A stretch of 64,000 nt of DNA from Gordonia araii NBRC 100433 (GTDB lineage: Bacteria; Actinomycetota; Actinomycetes; Mycobacteriales; Mycobacteriaceae), in contig NZ_BAEE01000050.1 in NCBI RefSeq assembly GCF_000241265.1, forward strand, positions 53,880 to 117,879, given 5' to 3'. The first letter of the stretch is position 1. Every line of letters starts with the position of its first letter. The position numbers were made by a program, and so were the translations under genes. Under the pieces are notes generated by a model, which did not search any database, was not told the origin of the DNA, and worked only from the letters and a program-made list of their open reading frames with translations. Below, one piece after another: positions 63,425-64,000 of the stretch.

Positions 63425-63442
63425 GATCGAATTTTTGGGTGA

Positions 63443-64000
63443 ATGGGGCATGAAACGTTGAAAGTCGGAGTATCCGGGACCCCCGTTGAGGTACTCGTGC
63501 CACGGATCGTCTACTTGGACCAGAACGTGTGGGTAGACATGGCACGGGGATGCACTGGTACAGACTCCGCATGGCTGCAAGTTCGTGACCGATTGAGGCG
63601 GGCTACCCGGGGCGAGCAGCTCGTTGTGCCTCTGTCGCCCGCCCACTACCTGGAACTTTGGCATCGACGAGAAAGCGCGTCGCGGCGCCAGGTGGCGGAA
63701 CTCATGAGGGATGTCACAGGCTACGCCACCATTCCGTCACCGCACGTCGTGCGGCAACTTGAAGCCTGCGGACTGGTCGCCAGGTGGGTGGATCCCTCTG
63801 CTCGGCTGCCCAACAAGAAGGATCTCCTGGGCCGGGGAGCAGCTCACGCGTTCGGTCGACCGTACGGACGACTTCGCTTCGTCGCGAGTGTCGCCTTCCC
63901 CCGACGGCAAAGTCGCTGAGGGCACCGCCCTAGAGCCTCCGCCGGAATGGGAGGACTTGCGGCAACACCCTGACTGGGAATGGTTCCAGTTGTTTGGTTT
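63443..64000 (+). pseudogene. PIN-like nuclease-fold protein gene, frame broken near 63854 and running off the window
   Basis: The first frame gives 136 residues with a PIN-like opening (RIVYLDQNVWVDMARG, the first catalytic Asp) and VVPLSPAHYLELWHRRE, followed by a helical part. After RGAAHAF the original frame becomes Arg-rich and stops at 63917-63919. Skipping one G at 63854-63855 gives VDRTDDFASSRVSPSPDGK and then PPEWEDLRQHPDWEWFQLFG, still open at 64000. The second reading looks like genuine protein, so a one-base insertion or a sequence error is likely. The PIN family suggests an RNase. It could be a defence-island outlier or an ordinary flanking gene. Confidence 0.55.

Overview
The window is high-GC actinobacterial DNA from the order Mycobacteriales. 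Gene content and order match the Mycobacterium tuberculosis segment running roughly from pdtaS (Rv3220c) and whiB1 (Rv3219) to Rv3193c: the ParA-like gene, rhlE, the DUF3107 gene, a TetR gene, moeZ, the TIGR02569 gene, lipV, adnA/adnB, the K+ channel, nudC, mycoredoxin, uvrD2, whiB7, the ABC1 kinase, and the YlbL/UPF0182 genes. The proteins are clearly not from M. tuberculosis. Gordonia or a close relative is my best guess (inference, no database search).

Layout. (1) 1-6990: the end of pdtaS, whiB1 with a CRP-like site, a diacylglycerol-kinase-like gene, ParA-like, PQQ-like and DEAD-box helicase genes, and a ferritin-fold protein. (2) 7000-11460: a less GC-rich accessory insert. It holds an EspC/WXG100-like small protein, a larger putative type VII secretion substrate, three membrane-anchored paralogues and a small membrane-protein gene; two of these reading frames are broken. 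(3) 11500-18500: DUF3107, TetR, a DUF3152 protease-like gene, moeZ, an ArsR/SRPBCC(broken)/DHFR-like operon, TIGR02569, an alkyltransferase-like protein and LipV. (4) 18500-30660: AdnA-AdnB, K+ channel, NudC, mycoredoxin between two 22-bp-period repeat arrays, UvrD2, and whiB7 behind a leader with a uORF and a terminator. (5) 30700-45300: ABC1 kinase, an orphan azole-type cyclodehydratase-like protein, a DUF2342 protein, a YlbL Lon-like protease, a third repeat array, an SGNH hydrolase, PPA1309-like, UPF0182, an orphan Mce protein, two bPH2 proteins and PPK2. (6) 45300-50700: an amine oxidase/TetR pair with twin operators, a Ddn-like protein, a second TetR with tandem palindromes ahead of an ABA4-like plus CrtA-like pair, and a lipoprotein. 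(7) 50700-63000: a defence island. (8) The right end carries a PIN-like gene whose frame is broken.

The most unusual part is the defence island. It encodes a Vsr endonuclease, DrmB (DUF1998), a DrmA-type helicase, a NERD-nuclease/UvrD-type helicase, two proteins I do not recognise, and a cytosine-C5 methyltransferase. DrmA, DrmB and a C5 methyltransferase are hallmarks of class 2 DISARM. I see no DrmC-like phospholipase-D gene, and a NERD helicase sits where extra effectors would be. Five genes are linked by 4-13 bp overlaps and are probably one operon. The methyltransferase at one edge and Vsr at the other look like a functional pair.

Recurring regulatory themes are leaderless promoters (TAnnnT six or seven bases before the start codon), TetR/ArsR operators beside their regulators, and the 22-bp arrays, for which I know no function.
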